Source of the DNA: Diogma glabrata
Taxonomy: Eukaryota; Arthropoda; Insecta; Diptera; Cylindrotomidae
Assembly: GCA_963693315.1 (NCBI GenBank)
Contig: OY856188.1
Coordinates: forward strand, 148,799,096-148,863,095
Length of the DNA: 64,000 bases
Reading direction: 5' to 3'
Part shown: in pieces, positions 47,818 through 59,800 of the stretch
Layout of the letters: every line of letters starts with the position of its first letter
How positions within the stretch are numbered: position 1 is the stretch's first letter
The notes under the pieces: model-generated
The model's input: only the letters and a program-made list of their open reading frames with translations
The model's database searches: none
What the model was told of the DNA's origin: nothing
Position numbers and translations under genes: made by a program

Positions 47818-47905
47818 ACCGCCTCAACGGCGTAATCGATAGCGTGTCTGTCCAAGGATTCGAGACGAGCACTGACGAGGAAGGTTCGAATTCATCCGAA
47901 ACACG
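47818..47905 (+). tRNA. tRNA-like pseudogene or SINE head
   Basis: CTCAACGGCGTAATCGATAG with CGTGTCTGTCC resembles an A box and D arm (compare arginine-type tRNAs). GGTTCGAATTC at 47,891-47,901 is an almost canonical B box. Spacing of about 60 bp between boxes is in the polymerase III range. The cloverleaf is not complete, so this is a tRNA-derived SINE fragment or pseudogene and not a functional tRNA. Confidence 0.4.
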
Positions 47906-48069
47906 AAAAATGTTAATTGTAGTTTTTTTTCTGAGAAACTTCAAGCCATACCTTTGTATTGAAAAAAATTCCAATTACTTCTTTACTTACTTGAGTTTAA
48001 TTGATCTCAAAAATTCTCAATAAAAAAATAATGAATTCATAAAAAAAATTCGAAAAAATTGTTTTTTTT

Positions 48070-48175
48070 CTGTAACAAATTTAAACCCAAACTCGAACCG
48101 AACCCGAACCCACTAAATTTTAATGTATTGAACCCGAACCTGAACCGGCACCCAAATTTTTCTGGGTTCGAAACA
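48070..48175. repeat. Fragment related to the GGTTCGGGTTCAG hAT MITE
   Basis: CCGAACCCGAACCCAC, GAACCCGAACCTGAACCGG and TCTGGGTTCGAAACACTG repeat the word composition and end of the MITE at 26,321-26,757. The CAGGGACTG terminus is decayed to CAGTG-like text. Target duplication not found. Confidence 0.5.
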
Positions 48176-48179
48176 CTGA

Positions 48180-49675
48180 TAATAATATAAAAAAAATAAG
48201 AACAAGAGGTAGTATAAGTCCCATGTAAATGGGTCATTCCTTTACCGACACATTTTTGATTTGGCTGAAATTTTTTTTATGCGTTTTATATCGAAAAAAA
48301 ATATATGGGTGTTCGAGGATTTTTTTTTTTTGGAAAATATAGCGGTTCTAAATTTCTTGATGAGTTATTTTCAAAAATTCATAACTTCGGTTCTATAATT
48401 AAAGATAGAAACTCCTGTTTTGTTTTATTTTAAAGTTAAAAGATGCTAGTTTAAAAAAAATAAAATTAATAAAAGTTATTCTATTGATATAAACAAATAA
48501 AATGTTGAAATCGATCTTTAGCCATTTCTCCACCCACGCTCCACCCCAAATCGGGTTCTATTGAAGGTATGATTATATATATAAAAAGAGGCCATCATTA
48601 TCTTTCTAAGACTACCACTAACTCAATTTTTTCCAAAAGTGGACTTATACCACTTTAAACTAGTGGGATGGGGGTGTGACCATAAGGGCCACGCCAAGAT
48701 CTTCCCGTAAGATTAAAAACTAACCAGTTACTGGATAAGGTATACTAAAGTACCAAACATAAAAAAAATTGCATAATATAATTTAACTGCAATAAATACA
48801 AATAAAAACGAAAAATTACAAAATAAATATTAAAACAAATTGGAAAAAAAAGTGAATATTAATTAGCTCAATGAGGGTTTTTAAAGCCTTAAATACGCAA
48901 AATTAAGATTTATTTATTATACGACACATCAATTGTAATAATTTTTTAAATAGAATTTGAATGTGTACGTGCAGTGTGTAATCATATTTAAATTTAATAA
49001 CATACTAACACTCAAACTGCAAACTAAAATAAGTTGTCTAGACCGATTCAGAAGGTATTGAGAGGTTAAAATGATCAATATCAAAAATGATCTCCAACAC
49101 AACAGTCAACAACCTATCCTTATGGTAATATAAAAGGTCAGCATTTGTTTGATAAACGGCGACCACTATATACTAGACACCTCAAAAGAAAATTTGTTCT
49201 ATCTCATGTTAGTTAACTAAAAAGTTTTACAAAACATTCGGCAAAAACACTTAATAACTGTGGCTGTTGTTGTATATATTTAAAAGAATAAGATAAAGTT
49301 TTTAACCGAAAGTGACAAGTTGCAAAACTACTGTGCCATCATTACAAAAACCTTATGCTCTAAGTTTCAACAAAATTAAACGTCAGGACTGAGTGTTATT
49401 GAAGTCTAAAAAAACAGTTGTTCAAGGAACCACAGACATCCTCCCCGACTCCTTTGCCAAATTTTAAAAATAGCTCATTCAAAATAGCATATTTTCCATA
49501 TTCAAATAAACCCAGATGCGTTTGTAGCTCATTTTAATTCAAAAGTTTTATCAAGTTCTCATGCGTTTGCGTAATGAAAATAACACCTATTTTTCAAATT
49601 TACTTAAAAAACTCAAAAAGTAAGAGTGCAATTGTTTATACAAATGTCTGACATGATGACAAACAAAATAGGAGG
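48180..49675. other. Interior of the TTACCGCACGC element, nothing recognised
   Basis: AT-rich with scattered balanced stretches. No domain-bearing frame, TIR pair or tandem array was identified. Confidence 0.4.
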
Positions 49676-49808
49676 TAATTGGTTTTTTCTACTCCTATCA
49701 CAGTAAATTATAAATTACATCACAGTATCCATGACATGTAAATTGATTATTTCAAATAGCGTGCGGTAAGTAAAAAAAAGCGTGCGGTAATAGATTTTCA
49801 TATATATA

Positions 49809-50061
49809 TTACCGCACGCTTTTAATAAAAAGAAAAACTTTTATATAAAGAAAAATTTGATTTTTAAAAATTAAATATTTCAATTCATTTTGACACAGAA
49901 TAATGCAAAGCCTACCACAATTTGTAAACTATTTGCATTTAATTTACAATTAGTAGTTCATTTTTCCAAGTAATTATATGCGTTTGGGCATTAAAACAAA
50001 GTCGTAGAAAAAGTATATAACAAATCTCGAGTTGTAAAGCATTTTCCATGCTCCTGAAGAT
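49809..50061 (+). repeat. Second left end of the TTACCGCACGC element
   Basis: About 250 bp nearly identical to 46,760-47,010 (for example TTTTGACACAGAATAATGCA, GTAAAGCATTTTCCATGCTC). Right after it diverges, a GC-rich hairpin follows (about 50,030-50,135; loop ACTCGACGCTACGCGTCTCG). The stem pairs CGAGTTGTAAA...TTTCCATG with CATGTAAAATGGTATTTACA. Confidence 0.8.
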
Positions 50062-50149
50062 ACTGCACTCGACGCTACGCGTCTCGTGCGCAAAATTTTC
50101 CCTCGCATGTAAAATGGTATTTACAACTCTAGATATTTAAAATACTATT

Positions 50150-51130
50150 GATAGCATTATTTATTCTCGTAATATTTGCAAAAGATGATTTTCTGTTTTT
50201 TGGAAACCACTAAAAATAAATGAACTGATTTCATTAGAAAAGGACTGGGCTGTAAGTTACGCCAGGATATATCGATTGTGGCCATTATAGTTGAAAACGG
50301 ATCATCCGTTGTTGAGAAAGCGTTGGACAAATTTTCGTCCACATACGATGATACACACGCACATACCCACACACACATACATACTGCCAGCTAAAAATAG
50401 CCTAAACAGCTTCAGGAGGTCTTGAAACGTAAAGATATTATAAAAACTTCGATTTCGAAAATCGAGCAAAAAACAATAACTTCTCATATCGGGAAGTTAA
50501 TAAACAGTTGACCAGGCAATCTACTCTCGAACCTCTGTTTTTTTTTGTCAAATTTAGAAAATAACTCTGGATTTTGATATTGAAGTAAACCCGGATGCGT
50601 TTGCAGCTCATTTACATACAAAAGTTTCATCCAGATATCATGCGTTTGCATAAAGAAAATAACACGTAGTTTTTTCACATTTTGTTAAAAATCTCAAAAA
50701 CAAAGATAGCAATTGTTTATAAAAACCTCATTATAAATGTCTGACATGATGACAAACAATATGGAAGCTTCATGACCTTGATAGCATTATTTAATCTCAT
50801 GATATTTGTAAGAGATGATTTTCTGTTTTTTGGAAACCACTAAAAAACAAATTATTTAATTTCGCTAGGAAAAGATGGGCTCTAAGTTACGACAAGATAC
50901 ATCGATTGCGACCATTTTCGTTAAAATCGAACCATCCGTTGTTGAGAAAGCGTTGGGCAAAAATTCTCCACACAGCGATATACACACACACACACACATA
51001 CACACACATACAGACTGCCAGCTAAAAATAGTCTAAAAAGCTTCAAGAGGTCATGAAAAGTAAAGATATCAGAAAAATTCCGATTTCGAAAATCGACCCA
51101 ATAACAATAACTTGCCATATCGGGATGTTA
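50150..51130 (-). repeat. Duplicated approximately 350-bp block, 640 bp apart
   Basis: About 50,155-50,500 and 50,785-51,130 are direct copies: AGATGATTTTCTGTTTTTTG, CATCCGTTGTTGAGAAAGCG, ACTGCCAGCTAAAAATAG and CGATTTCGAAAATCGA. Both carry a short CA/GT-rich run (ACACACACACATAC) in the middle. The frames that open across it are repeat-derived. Confidence 0.75.
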
Positions 51131-51134
51131 AAAA

Positions 51135-51305
51135 AACGGTTCGGATGTAGTTTTGCTAATTTTATTTTTAAAAATTTGTTCGATATCTGTTTGTAATTAG
51201 TTTGTTTTGTTTAAACTAATCTGATACATCAGATTATACTTGTACACAAAACTGTCTGATCTACCTATTTCTAGCGGACATTCTGCCGCTCGGACTTTTA
51301 TTAAA
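51135..51305 (-). repeat. Repeat family A terminal block, inverted
   Basis: The reverse complement carries AGTCCGAGCGGCAGAATGTC (stem-loop), GCTAGAAATAGGTAGATC and the AATCTGATGTATCAGATTAG block, as in family A copies 1 and 2. Here the block is joined to the 50.15-51.13 kb duplication, not to the 0.33-kb units, so the family is modular. Confidence 0.8.
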
Positions 51306-51739
51306 TCAACTTTAAAATTAAACTATGCATATATTAAATTATATTTTGCAATAATTTAATCATATTAATGATACAATAAGGAAAATATGGAGGGGCTGAA
51401 ATCTCAAGCTCTGAGATATCAAGACTTCGGTTTTGGTTAAGGATTTTGATATAGTTTTCGGCATAAAACTTTTATGAGGACATTGTTTTTAGTTTTGGGC
51501 AGCGATGTATATGAAAAATAACTCTTTGTTAAAGTACATGTATTTTTTTATTTCTGTTTAGAAATTTATTACAAAACTCACACGAAACATAAATACGTTG
51601 CCGGAAAATCATAACAGATCATAAATTAACATAATTTAGTGAAAAGATGATACAATCAGCAAACTACTCAAAAAAGCTCTCCATTTAGCGTTTCGAGAAA
51701 ATATTACAAAATCACAAATTTATATTTCTATCAAAATTC

Positions 51740-52195
51740 TAAAAACAGTGTAAAAATTAAATAAAATCAAACTTTTTTCAAAATTCTACAAATATTCCAA
51801 AAATTATTACAAAATCAAAGATTAAACTTTTTCAAAAATTCTAAAAATATTGCAAAAATTATAACAATATCAAAAATTGAAATTTTTTTCAAAATTCCAA
51901 AAATATTCCATAAATTAGAATAAAATCAAATATTTCAACCTTTTCTAAATTCTAATAATATTCCAAAAATTCTTAAAAATTCAAAAATTCAAACTTTTTC
52001 CAAAATTCTAAAAATATCGCAAAAATTATAACAATATCAAAAATTCAAACTTTCTTCAAAATTCCAAAAATTATAATAAAATCAAAAATTTAAAATTTTT
52101 CAAAATTCTAAAAATATTCCGAAAATTCTTACAAAATCAAAAATACAAACTTTTTTCAAAATTCCAAAAATATTTCAAAAACTATAACAAATTAA
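51740..52195 (-). repeat. Degenerate 55-60-bp tandem array
   Basis: Repeated phrases CAAAATTCTAAAAATATTCC / AAAATTATAACAAAATCAAA / AATTCAAACTTTTTTC, roughly eight copies with frequent indels. The same array occurs in direct orientation at 28,130-28,710 and in this orientation at 60,970-61,440. Confidence 0.75.
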
Positions 52196-52204
52196 GAAAT
52201 TTCC

Positions 52205-53300
52205 ATGTCACAATTACGTCATACAAATAGCTAAATTTGTTTTTTCCAAAAAATTGCCTAAAAAAATAAATGAAATCATTTTATTGACAAACTTGACAAT
52301 ATTTTTTTGACAAACATATAATGCAATAAAATTCTCAATAATAATAATATCATTACATTTCATTTCATCCAAATAAATAATTTTATTATTTTCTAAGAAA
52401 GGAAATGAAAATCTTTCTTTTGACACACTTGACATCATTTTTTTGACAAACTTATAATGCCATAATTCTCTATAATAATAATAAAATTTCATGTCATACA
52501 AATAATTAATTTTATTTTTCCCAAAAAATTGGGTAAAAATAAATAAAAATCTTTGTTTTGACACGCTAGACAACATTTTCTTGACAAACTTATAATGCCA
52601 TAATTCTCTATAGTAATAATAATATTTCATGTCATACAAATAATTAATTTTATTTTTTCCAAAAAATTGGGTAAAAAATAAATCAAAATCTTTCTTTTGA
52701 CACACTTGACAACATTTTTTGACAAACTTATAATGCCATAATTCTGTATAATAATAATAAAATTTCATGTCATACAAATAATTTCACTTTTTCCAAAAAA
52801 TTGGGTAAAAACTATATCAAAATCTTTCTTTTGACACACTTGACAATTTTTTTTTGACAAACTTGTAATGCCATAATTCTCTTAATAATAATAAAATTTC
52901 ATGTCATACAAATAACTAATTTTATTTTTTACCCAAAGAATTGGGTAAAAAATATATCAAAATCATTCTTTTGACAATCTTGAAAACATTTTTTTGACAA
53001 ACTTATTATGCCATAATTCTCTATAATAATAATAAAATTCCATGTCATACAAATAATTAATTTTATTTTTTTCCGAAAAATTGGGTAAAAAAATAAATCA
53101 AAATCTTTCTTTTGACACGCTTGACAACATTTTTTTGACAAACTTATAATACCATAATTCTCAATAATAATAATAAAATTTCATGTCATACAAATAATTA
53201 ATTTTATTTTTTCCAAAAAAATTGGATAAAATAATAAATAAAAATCTTTCTTTTGACACACTTGACAACATTTTTTGACGAACTTATAATGCAATAATCT
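52205..53300 (-). repeat. 138-bp tandem array, about eight copies
   Basis: The anchor CTTATAATGCCATAATTCT recurs at about 52,314, 52,451, 52,589, 52,727, 52,861, 53,002, 53,142 and 53,282, giving a period of about 133-141 bp. Each unit also has TTTCATGTCATACAAATAAT, TTTTTCCAAAAAATTGGGTA and TCTTTCTTTTGACACACTTG. 138 equals 46 codons, which creates a repetitive open frame that is not a gene. A single unit is present in copy 1 at about 27,985-28,120. Confidence 0.9.
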
Positions 53301-53899
53301 AGTTTTTGGTCTCACATACCAATCCCGACCATCAAAATTTCTTCAAATTCAATGTTTCTATTCGTAATCACTTAAAATGAAAGTTTTTAAGCAAAAATAT
53401 GCAAATTTCCTTGTTTTGACAATTTTGACGATTTTTTGACACACTTTCAGTACAGTTACCGAACACACCGTGTGTCGTTTCGGCTCTTCCTATTGAGTAA
53501 ACCTATTTTTAGAAAATTTTTAAATAGAATTTCTGAAATCCGTTCAGCAGTTTTCTAGATTTCGTAGGTTAGACGGCCGGCGGGCAGACAGACATACATT
53601 TTTTTGTTGCTTCTTTAGAATCAGTAGGTCCTAAAACGTCGAGAAATGCCAAAAACGTAGTTTTAAGAATTTCACTTTTTGCTCATGAATGCAATACTTA
53701 GGTTTTTTTAAAACCGAAGTAATTCTCAATTGATAGTTAAATCCCAAAAACTCTTTTAAAAAAAGAAGAACTGAAAATCTATTCTTGTTTTTATTAATTT
53801 GAACGAAAAACATCGCCTGCTACAATTAAAATTTTGAAAATTATTTAAAATGTTCGCCAAAACACTCCCCCCTAGTGCCATCGAAGATGGAACGATTTA

Positions 53900-55365
53900 A
53901 GAAGACTATTGTGCTACAGTACGAAAGAAGCGAGTAGGGGTACGAGTGGTTCTGTGGGGTTCATTTGAAAGAACACCTAATTTAAAATTTGTTGCAATTT
54001 TTTTTAGAATTTTGCGGTGCACAGTTTTTGAGTTATGGACGACAAAAAAGTGCAAAACTCAGACCACCTACGATTCGACACTGATTGACAGAAAAATTTG
54101 AAAAAATTCACAGAGCTAGGAAGTTCGGTAAATTTTGCATGAAAATTATAGAGAGGTCTCAAATAATTATATTTCTGTGCGTTTAGGGGACCGGGGTAAA
54201 GAGGGTAAAAGAAAATCTTTTTGGACCCAAGCGAGTGAGATGTCATTTAAAAGAGCACCTAATTTATAAATCATTGCAATTTTTTTAGAATTTTATGATG
54301 TAAAGTTTTTGAGTTATTATCAAAAAAGTGCAAATTTCAGATCGTTTCGCTCCCTACGTTTCGACGATGATTGACAGAAAAATTTGAAAAAATTCGTAGA
54401 GACAGGATAATTTGTAAATTTTGAATGAAAATCATAGCAAAGTCTCAAATAACTATATTTTGGTGTGTATAGGGGATGGGTGTAAGGAGAGATAAAAACC
54501 ACTTTTGACCCAAGCGAATGGGGTGTCATATGAAGGAGCACTTAATTTAAGAAACATTACAATTTTTTAGAACTTAGGAACTTAGCGGTGCACAGTTTTT
54601 GTGTTATTGAAAAAAATATTTTTAGTATGTAGCCTCTTTACCCCCCCTAAATTTCAACACTTGATTGACCGAAAAATAATCAAATTTAAACCATTTACAT
54701 GCTGGTGAATCCTTCTTGAGTTACCATAAACATCTATGGATGAGATTTAACCTAATGTAACATTTTTTGAGTTATTTTTGATCAATGTGGATTTGATTGT
54801 AATTTACTATATGTGTTATTATGGTTTTCTATATTATTCACTGTTTGTGTGCTTTTGTCACTTTTGAATTAAAATGCAATATTTAAAAATATACTTTTTA
54901 CTGTTTATTTTTAAATTTATTTATAATAATAAAACTTACTTATAGTAACAATTTGATTTTTATTTTTTATTTTAAAGAATATCGATTTCGACTTACGTCA
55001 TCCTCAGTTCTTAAATTATTATTATTATTTAGAATAATAATTTAAGAACTGAGGATGACGTAAGTCGAAATCGATATTCTTTAAAATAAAAAATAAAAAT
55101 CAAATTGTTACTATAAGGAAGTTTTATTATTATAAATAAATTTAAAAATAAACAGTAAAAAGTATATTTTTAAATATTGCATTGTAATTTACTATTGACA
55201 TTTACGATTAAACATTAATTATTTTGTTATGCGTCTATGGTCTGGAAATATAAGGATATTACAACACAACTTTTTGTCAATAGTTTTTGATCTTGTGTTC
55301 TTTTACATTCACGGAACCCTTGACGAGCGAATTTTATTCGCACTTGTCTGACTTTTTTTATCTTA
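53900..55365 (-). repeat. Repeat family C, copy 2 (inverted), about 283-bp units
   Basis: Mirror of about 16,990-17,700. GGTGTCATATGAAGGAGCAC-type modules lie at about 53,957, 54,240 and 54,524, a spacing of about 283 bp. Each is followed by AATTTTTTTAGAATTTTGC and CAGTTTTTGAGTTAT. The distal part (TCTATGGTCTGGAAATATAA, CACGGAACCCTTGACGAGCG) matches 17,130-17,225 inverted. Interrupted at 54,811-55,180 by a palindromic insertion. Confidence 0.8.
54811..55180. mobile_element. Head-to-head PLE-like 3' tails (near-perfect palindrome), 15-bp target duplication
   Basis: The 15-bp ATTGTAATTTACTAT occurs at 54,796-54,810 and 55,181-55,195. The family C sister at about 17,251-17,275 has it only once and uninterrupted, proving an insertion. 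Within the 370 bp, 54,875-55,018 and 55,037-55,181 are inverted copies of about 145 bp around a TTATTTAGAATAA centre. Each arm, read outwards, goes from AACTGAGGATGACGTAAGTC through GAAATCGATATTC to an A/T-rich tail. The GAGGATGACG...GTCGAAA block resembles PLE 3' UTR ends, and inverted, 5'-truncated PLE pairs with variable duplications are a known PLE outcome. Assignment to PLE is inference. Confidence 0.7.
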
Positions 55366-55369
55366 AGAA

Positions 55370-55965
55370 CTATAACTATTTAAATAAAAACTAAAGTTAT
55401 TATTTTAATTGTTTAATTTTCTAAATTTAGAGCTTTTGGCATTGTATTTTTAAAAACTCAAATTAGCAAATTTATAGTAAACGTTATTAAAACAAAAATC
55501 AATTGCTATTTTAATAGCTAGTTATATTGAAATAACAACATGTTATTAATTTTATAACCACCATTGTCAAAATAATAATTTTCTACTAGGCTAATAATTT
55601 TTATTGTTCCAGCAATAACAAAAATGTTTTTTTCAAAAACAAATTTTAACAATTTTTGTTCTCATTTTCACAACCTTTTCCTTACAACAAAAGTTTTTAC
55701 TTTGACAATTATCTTTTATTTTTTATAAAAAAAACAATTTTTTAAAAATAAATACTATTGAATTTATTATAATAATATTTTTAATATTATTTTTGTGGAA
55801 AAGAAAGTTTTGTTATTGATTTAAATACAAAACATATTATAATAAAAACAATTACTATTGATTTAAAAACAATGTTGATTAACAAATTTTACAACACATT
55901 TAACAACCGGTTTGTTTAAAAAAATGTAAAATTTTTTTGTGTGTATGAATTTCGGACAAATAAGT
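55370..55965. other. AT-rich stretch, nothing recognised
   Basis: No gene or repeat recognised between repeat family C and the LINE fragment. Confidence 0.5.
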
Positions 55966-55969
55966 CTTT

Positions 55970-56390
55970 CTACGATCTGCCAGTATGACCGCGCGGGATC
56001 TCGATTGTTTGACTGCTTGTGCTAGCCGATTGCAGAGTGAAACGGGGGTAAGAATAAGTTTGAGTCATGATGCTGCTGATTTCATCTAAGCACTGTTGAT
56101 GACGATATTTGTAAAAAAACAACGAGGTCAGCAACAGTGCGACGATGTTGTAGGGAATCAAGTTTTGATGTCAAATCTCGATCACCCACAATTCGTGTAG
56201 CCCGCATTTGAACAGAGTCCAAGAGGGCCAAGATGGAAACATAAGCAGCACCCCAAACTTGACAACAGTACCCCATGCAGGGACGAACATAGGACTTATA
56301 AGCATGGAGCAATTGGTATGGAGTGAAAAATTTTTTGCATCTATTTAGGAGGCCGAGTTTTCTTCCAGACGCGATTTTTGCCATCGCCAT
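55970..56390 (-). pseudogene. LINE RT C-terminal fragment (same clade as 37,975)
   Basis: The minus strand reads GLLNRCKKFFTPYQLLHAYK, SYVRPCMGYCCQVWGAAYVS, LLDSVQMRATRIVGDRDLTS and LQHRRTVADLVVF, aligning with CRKFFNSEQLLLIYKSFIRP...LDSVQRRAVKLIGN...LQHRRNVADLTIF of the LINE at 37,975. A frameshift near 56,110 leads into LFFYKYRHQQCLDEISSIMT and a short region to 55,970. Both ends are truncated and no catalytic motif is included. Confidence 0.85.
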
Positions 56391-56394
56391 TAAT

Positions 56395-57025
56395 TAATTG
56401 ATATATTAAAGAAATGTGGATACAAATTTAAAAAAAAAACTTATATAAAATAATCAAAATAAAACATTTTTAAAATTATATGTTTAATTTAAATTTTAAA
56501 ACAATTAAAATATCAAAATCATAATAGATTGGTCTCCAAGTTGTTTTAATTTTTTTGTCAAGGATGTAGGGCCGAATGCCGAATCCTTAAACTCGCTACT
56601 CTAACGGAGTTATTTGTAGGTTTAGACGTTGGCCTCCTCCCGTTTACCCTGGCAATTTCTTATACTGGAGCTTTTGCTTTTAGCAGCAGTTTTTAATATC
56701 ATACCAAGCTTAAAATAATGTGGTTATTAGTTTCGTTTGGCATTATATTTTAAACAATAAAATTATTTAATATAATGTTAGTAAAAATTTGTGATAAAGT
56801 TAATAAGTTTATGTTTACCTTTCTCCAGCGATTCTAGTCTTTAAACGCGCCTGGTACAGGGTTTAATTGTTCGGTGATTTTTCCCCATAGGTTTGTCGCA
56901 TTGAATACCATTTTTGCATATTCGTAATACTTTGACAATAACTCGGTACCCAAAACTTTCGCAATGGTTCAAGAATAGGGCCCCAAGGTTAATTATTGTG
57001 TTACGAGTGGGTGAAAAAAATCGTT
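56395..57025. other. Unassigned DNA
   Basis: No conserved frame. A more GC-balanced stretch at 56,565-56,690 has no recognised motif. Confidence 0.4.
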
Positions 57026-57029
57026 AGAT

Positions 57030-58100
57030 CTGTCAAAAGAATGATTTTTATACATTTTGTTACCCAATTTTTTTGACAAACATATTTTGGACTAGAACTA
57101 GAAATTGACAAATAACAGTAATTATTTAGATTATATGATATATCAATTGAACACGAAATTGGTTATGAATTATGGTTTTATCCAACTTGAGCCACTCTCA
57201 ACTAATGGGAACAGTTGGAAAATATCACGTTGTTGCGCATTAAATGTAGCTTTTTCACAAAAATTGTAATTACAGGGTTTTTTAAGAAATATTTTGTGTG
57301 AAGCCGAGCTCCATTACTTCTAAATAATAGGAACAGTATGAAAATATCAGGCTTTTGCAAATCAAATATTTTTTTTAGAAAATTAGAAATAAGTGAAAAG
57401 ATGCATTTATTCTAAACGGAAGAGTGTTGTGAGAAATTTTTTTGTGTGAATCCAGTTTTGGTCTTTGATGACTAATAGGCTTAGTTGGTAAATGTCAGCA
57501 TGTTGCAGACTATATTTCGTTTTTTTTTTCTTCTCAAAACAAATATTTGTATTTCAAAAAGAAGCATTTACGCTAGATGGAGAAATTTTCTTAGAATTTT
57601 TTTCTGGACTGAAAGGGTTGGAAAATATCAGGTCGTTGGTAAATACCAGATCAAATGTCGTTTTTTTACAAAAGTCATAATTATTTAAAATTATGTCAAA
57701 AGTTAAAATAAGAGAGAAGATGCATTTACTTTAAACCGAAGAGTATTGTGAGAAGTTTTTTTTAGTGAATCCAGATTCGGTCACTAATGACTAAGTTTTA
57801 AATTTCAATTTAGTGATGGCTAGTGATATTAATTTATGATCAGTTTTAATTCTTTGACAACGCATTGATGTTTTATGTAAGTTTAGTAAAACATTTCTAA
57901 ACAGAAATAAAATACTTGCTCTTTTCCAAAGAGTTTTATATTTAATATGCATCTCTGACAAAAAATAAAACCAATGCACTTAAAAAAACCTTCTGCAGAA
58001 AACTGTATTGAACAGAAAACTGTTACTGTACCTTAACACCGGCCGAAGTCTTGATCTCTCAGAGCCTTGAAATTTCAGCCTCTTCATATTTTTTTAAATT
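57030..58100 (+). repeat. Repeat family B, copy 3, with a different internal array
   Basis: Shares GTCAAAAGAATGATTTTTAT and CCAATTTTTTTGACAAACAT (57,035-57,085) with the 138-bp unit. It shares TTTGACAACGCATT (about 57,856) and GATCTCTCAGAGCCTTGAAA (about 58,052) with the tail of copy 2. Between them lies a different degenerate array of about 125-160 bp units (GTTGGAAAATATCA near 57,203 and 57,617; GAAGAGTGTTGTGAGAA near 57,419 and 57,738). Confidence 0.6.
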
Positions 58101-58529
58101 GTGATTCACTATCTGTAATGAAAATTAAACCAAGAGGAAAATTCTCGAAAACAACATATAACTAACTAACAATGAAAACTAACATGTTGACAATTGACAT
58201 ATAGTCCTGAAAAAAAAAAATCTTTTTTTATAGAATTGCCTTACAGATTTTTCATTCTTAAATTAGAGGTAGGAAGCGAAATAGAGGTCGATCGTTACAT
58301 GTGTATCCCTAAAAATCTTATATTAAAGAATGTGGACTTAGTGGTATTTATGTTTTTGCAAATGATTTAAATTTTTCTTAATAACTTCTAATGCTATTAT
58401 TTCAATTCAAGATAAATTAATTGATAATATTATTTAAAACTTTGAAATTGTAAACATATAATGTTTGAATAAAAGTTAAATAAAATTAACAGTGTTATAA
58501 TATCATATGTTTATGAATTATTTTATTTG

Positions 58530-58850
58530 GGCCCAGTTTTATTGATGGTGTAGTATACTTTACTATAACTACAAACTACTACTGCATGTAAATTTTACTC
58601 CAAATGAAGAAGTAAAATTGACTACAAATTTGATTATATTTTTACTACACTACAGTAGTACACTTTACTTCTTATGTAGTACAGCAAAAACAATTTAATA
58701 AATTGTACTACATATGTGGGATATTTTACCACAAATTTGGAAATAGATTACACTACTTTGTGATGTATTTTGCTTCACATTGTAATTAGTTCTACTACAA
58801 CATTTAAGTATTAAGTTTTACTACACGTTAGTTAATTTGATTACATTTGG
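58530..58850. repeat. ACTAC-word-rich non-coding repeat
   Basis: At least fifteen TACTACA / TGTAGTA words in both orientations are packed in 320 bp (for example ACTACACTACAGTAGTACAC near 58,655). No fixed unit length. Probably a decayed MITE with internal dyads. Confidence 0.5.
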
Positions 58851-59800
58851 AATGGCTTGGGATTTCGCTGCATCGGTAATGAATTATATTACGCTTTTCG
58901 ACGAATTTTATTACAAATTTTTCTGTGTGTGTATACCAAACTTTGGGACAAGCCACAGCTGGCATATGTTTTGTTAGTAAATATTCAAATGGATGTATAC
59001 GTGCCATTATTGAGGAATATTCCACAACTAATATTAAAGGTGTACTGTTCACTGAATACAGTTCATCCTCTGCTAGAACCACTAAGATATCATCTTGGTT
59101 ATCGATATATCAATGTTATTTCCAGTGATATGTGGTGGTTCGCGTTGACTCGTATGTAAATAGAAAGGACTGCAGTACGCAGTGTTATCACACCTCGATC
59201 GTAAATGTCTGCTATTGCTGTTGCTCGTTTACCACCCTTTGTCTTTGGCCTCATTTGCCATTTTTGGCATGCTAATGGGGATTGGGTATCTGAGAGACAT
59301 TTCTTTTTTCTGACTCGATTTCTGCGTAAATAAAATGCGTCAAAGTTACTGATGGAGTCTATGTAGTCTGGCAGGGTCATTCATTTTTCAGTATCCACGT
59401 TGACCGAAAAGCTTTTGAAAACTACCCAATTAAATCAAAAATAGTGCTACAATTCTCTAATTTGTATATATCGTAGGGAATATAATTTCTCTGGTTGAAC
59501 AGATGCATCAAAGGAGGCATCATGGAAGAAAAGAAAATCTGCATTTTTTTGGCTGCAATCTTCAAGATGTTCACTTCTCCAAGTCGTCAAACTACCTGAT
59601 TTACATTTAGTCTGTACCGTTTATTCTACAAACGGTGGGTTACTGAAGGGCTGTCATAATAATGTGAATAAACACATGGTAAGACATGGAATAGGAAATG
59701 ACACTGTTGAAGTGGAAACAACAGCTCCTTATATAATGAGAGAATATTCGACTCTCTCAGGGCTGTAAACTCACATGTTGGTATCAAGCTATCTACAGAG
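58850..59800. other. Region of balanced composition with unassigned frames
   Basis: Less AT-rich than its surroundings, with open frames on both strands at 58,828-59,380. One is minus 59,380-59,099, with SNFDAFYLRRNRVRKKKCLS and ACQKWQMRPKTKGGKRATAI. I recognise no family. It could be an old transposon coding region or a host exon. Confidence 0.3.

Larger units (their letters stand above)
51370..53740 (-). repeat. Repeat family B, copy 2 (inverted), two internal arrays
   Basis: In the minus orientation the order matches copy 1: head block 53,740-53,290 (ACTTCGGTTTTAAAAAAACC, ACCTACTGATTCTAAAGAAG, GCCCGCCGGCCGTC, GGGATTGGTATGTGAGACC), the 138-bp array, the degenerate 55-60-bp array (52,195-51,740), and the tail (CGAAACGCTAAATGGAG, GTATCATCTTTTCACTAAAT, TCCGGCAACGTATTTATG). 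An extra tail with TCTTGATATCTCAGAGCTTG follows (51,420-51,385). About twice the length of copy 1 because the 138-bp unit is amplified. Confidence 0.8.

Noticed and set aside
52214..53141. Repetitive frame containing repeated 'YYYYRELWHYKFVKK' text
   Set aside because: It arises because the tandem unit is about 138 bp, a multiple of three. Units vary by indels and the frame breaks accordingly.
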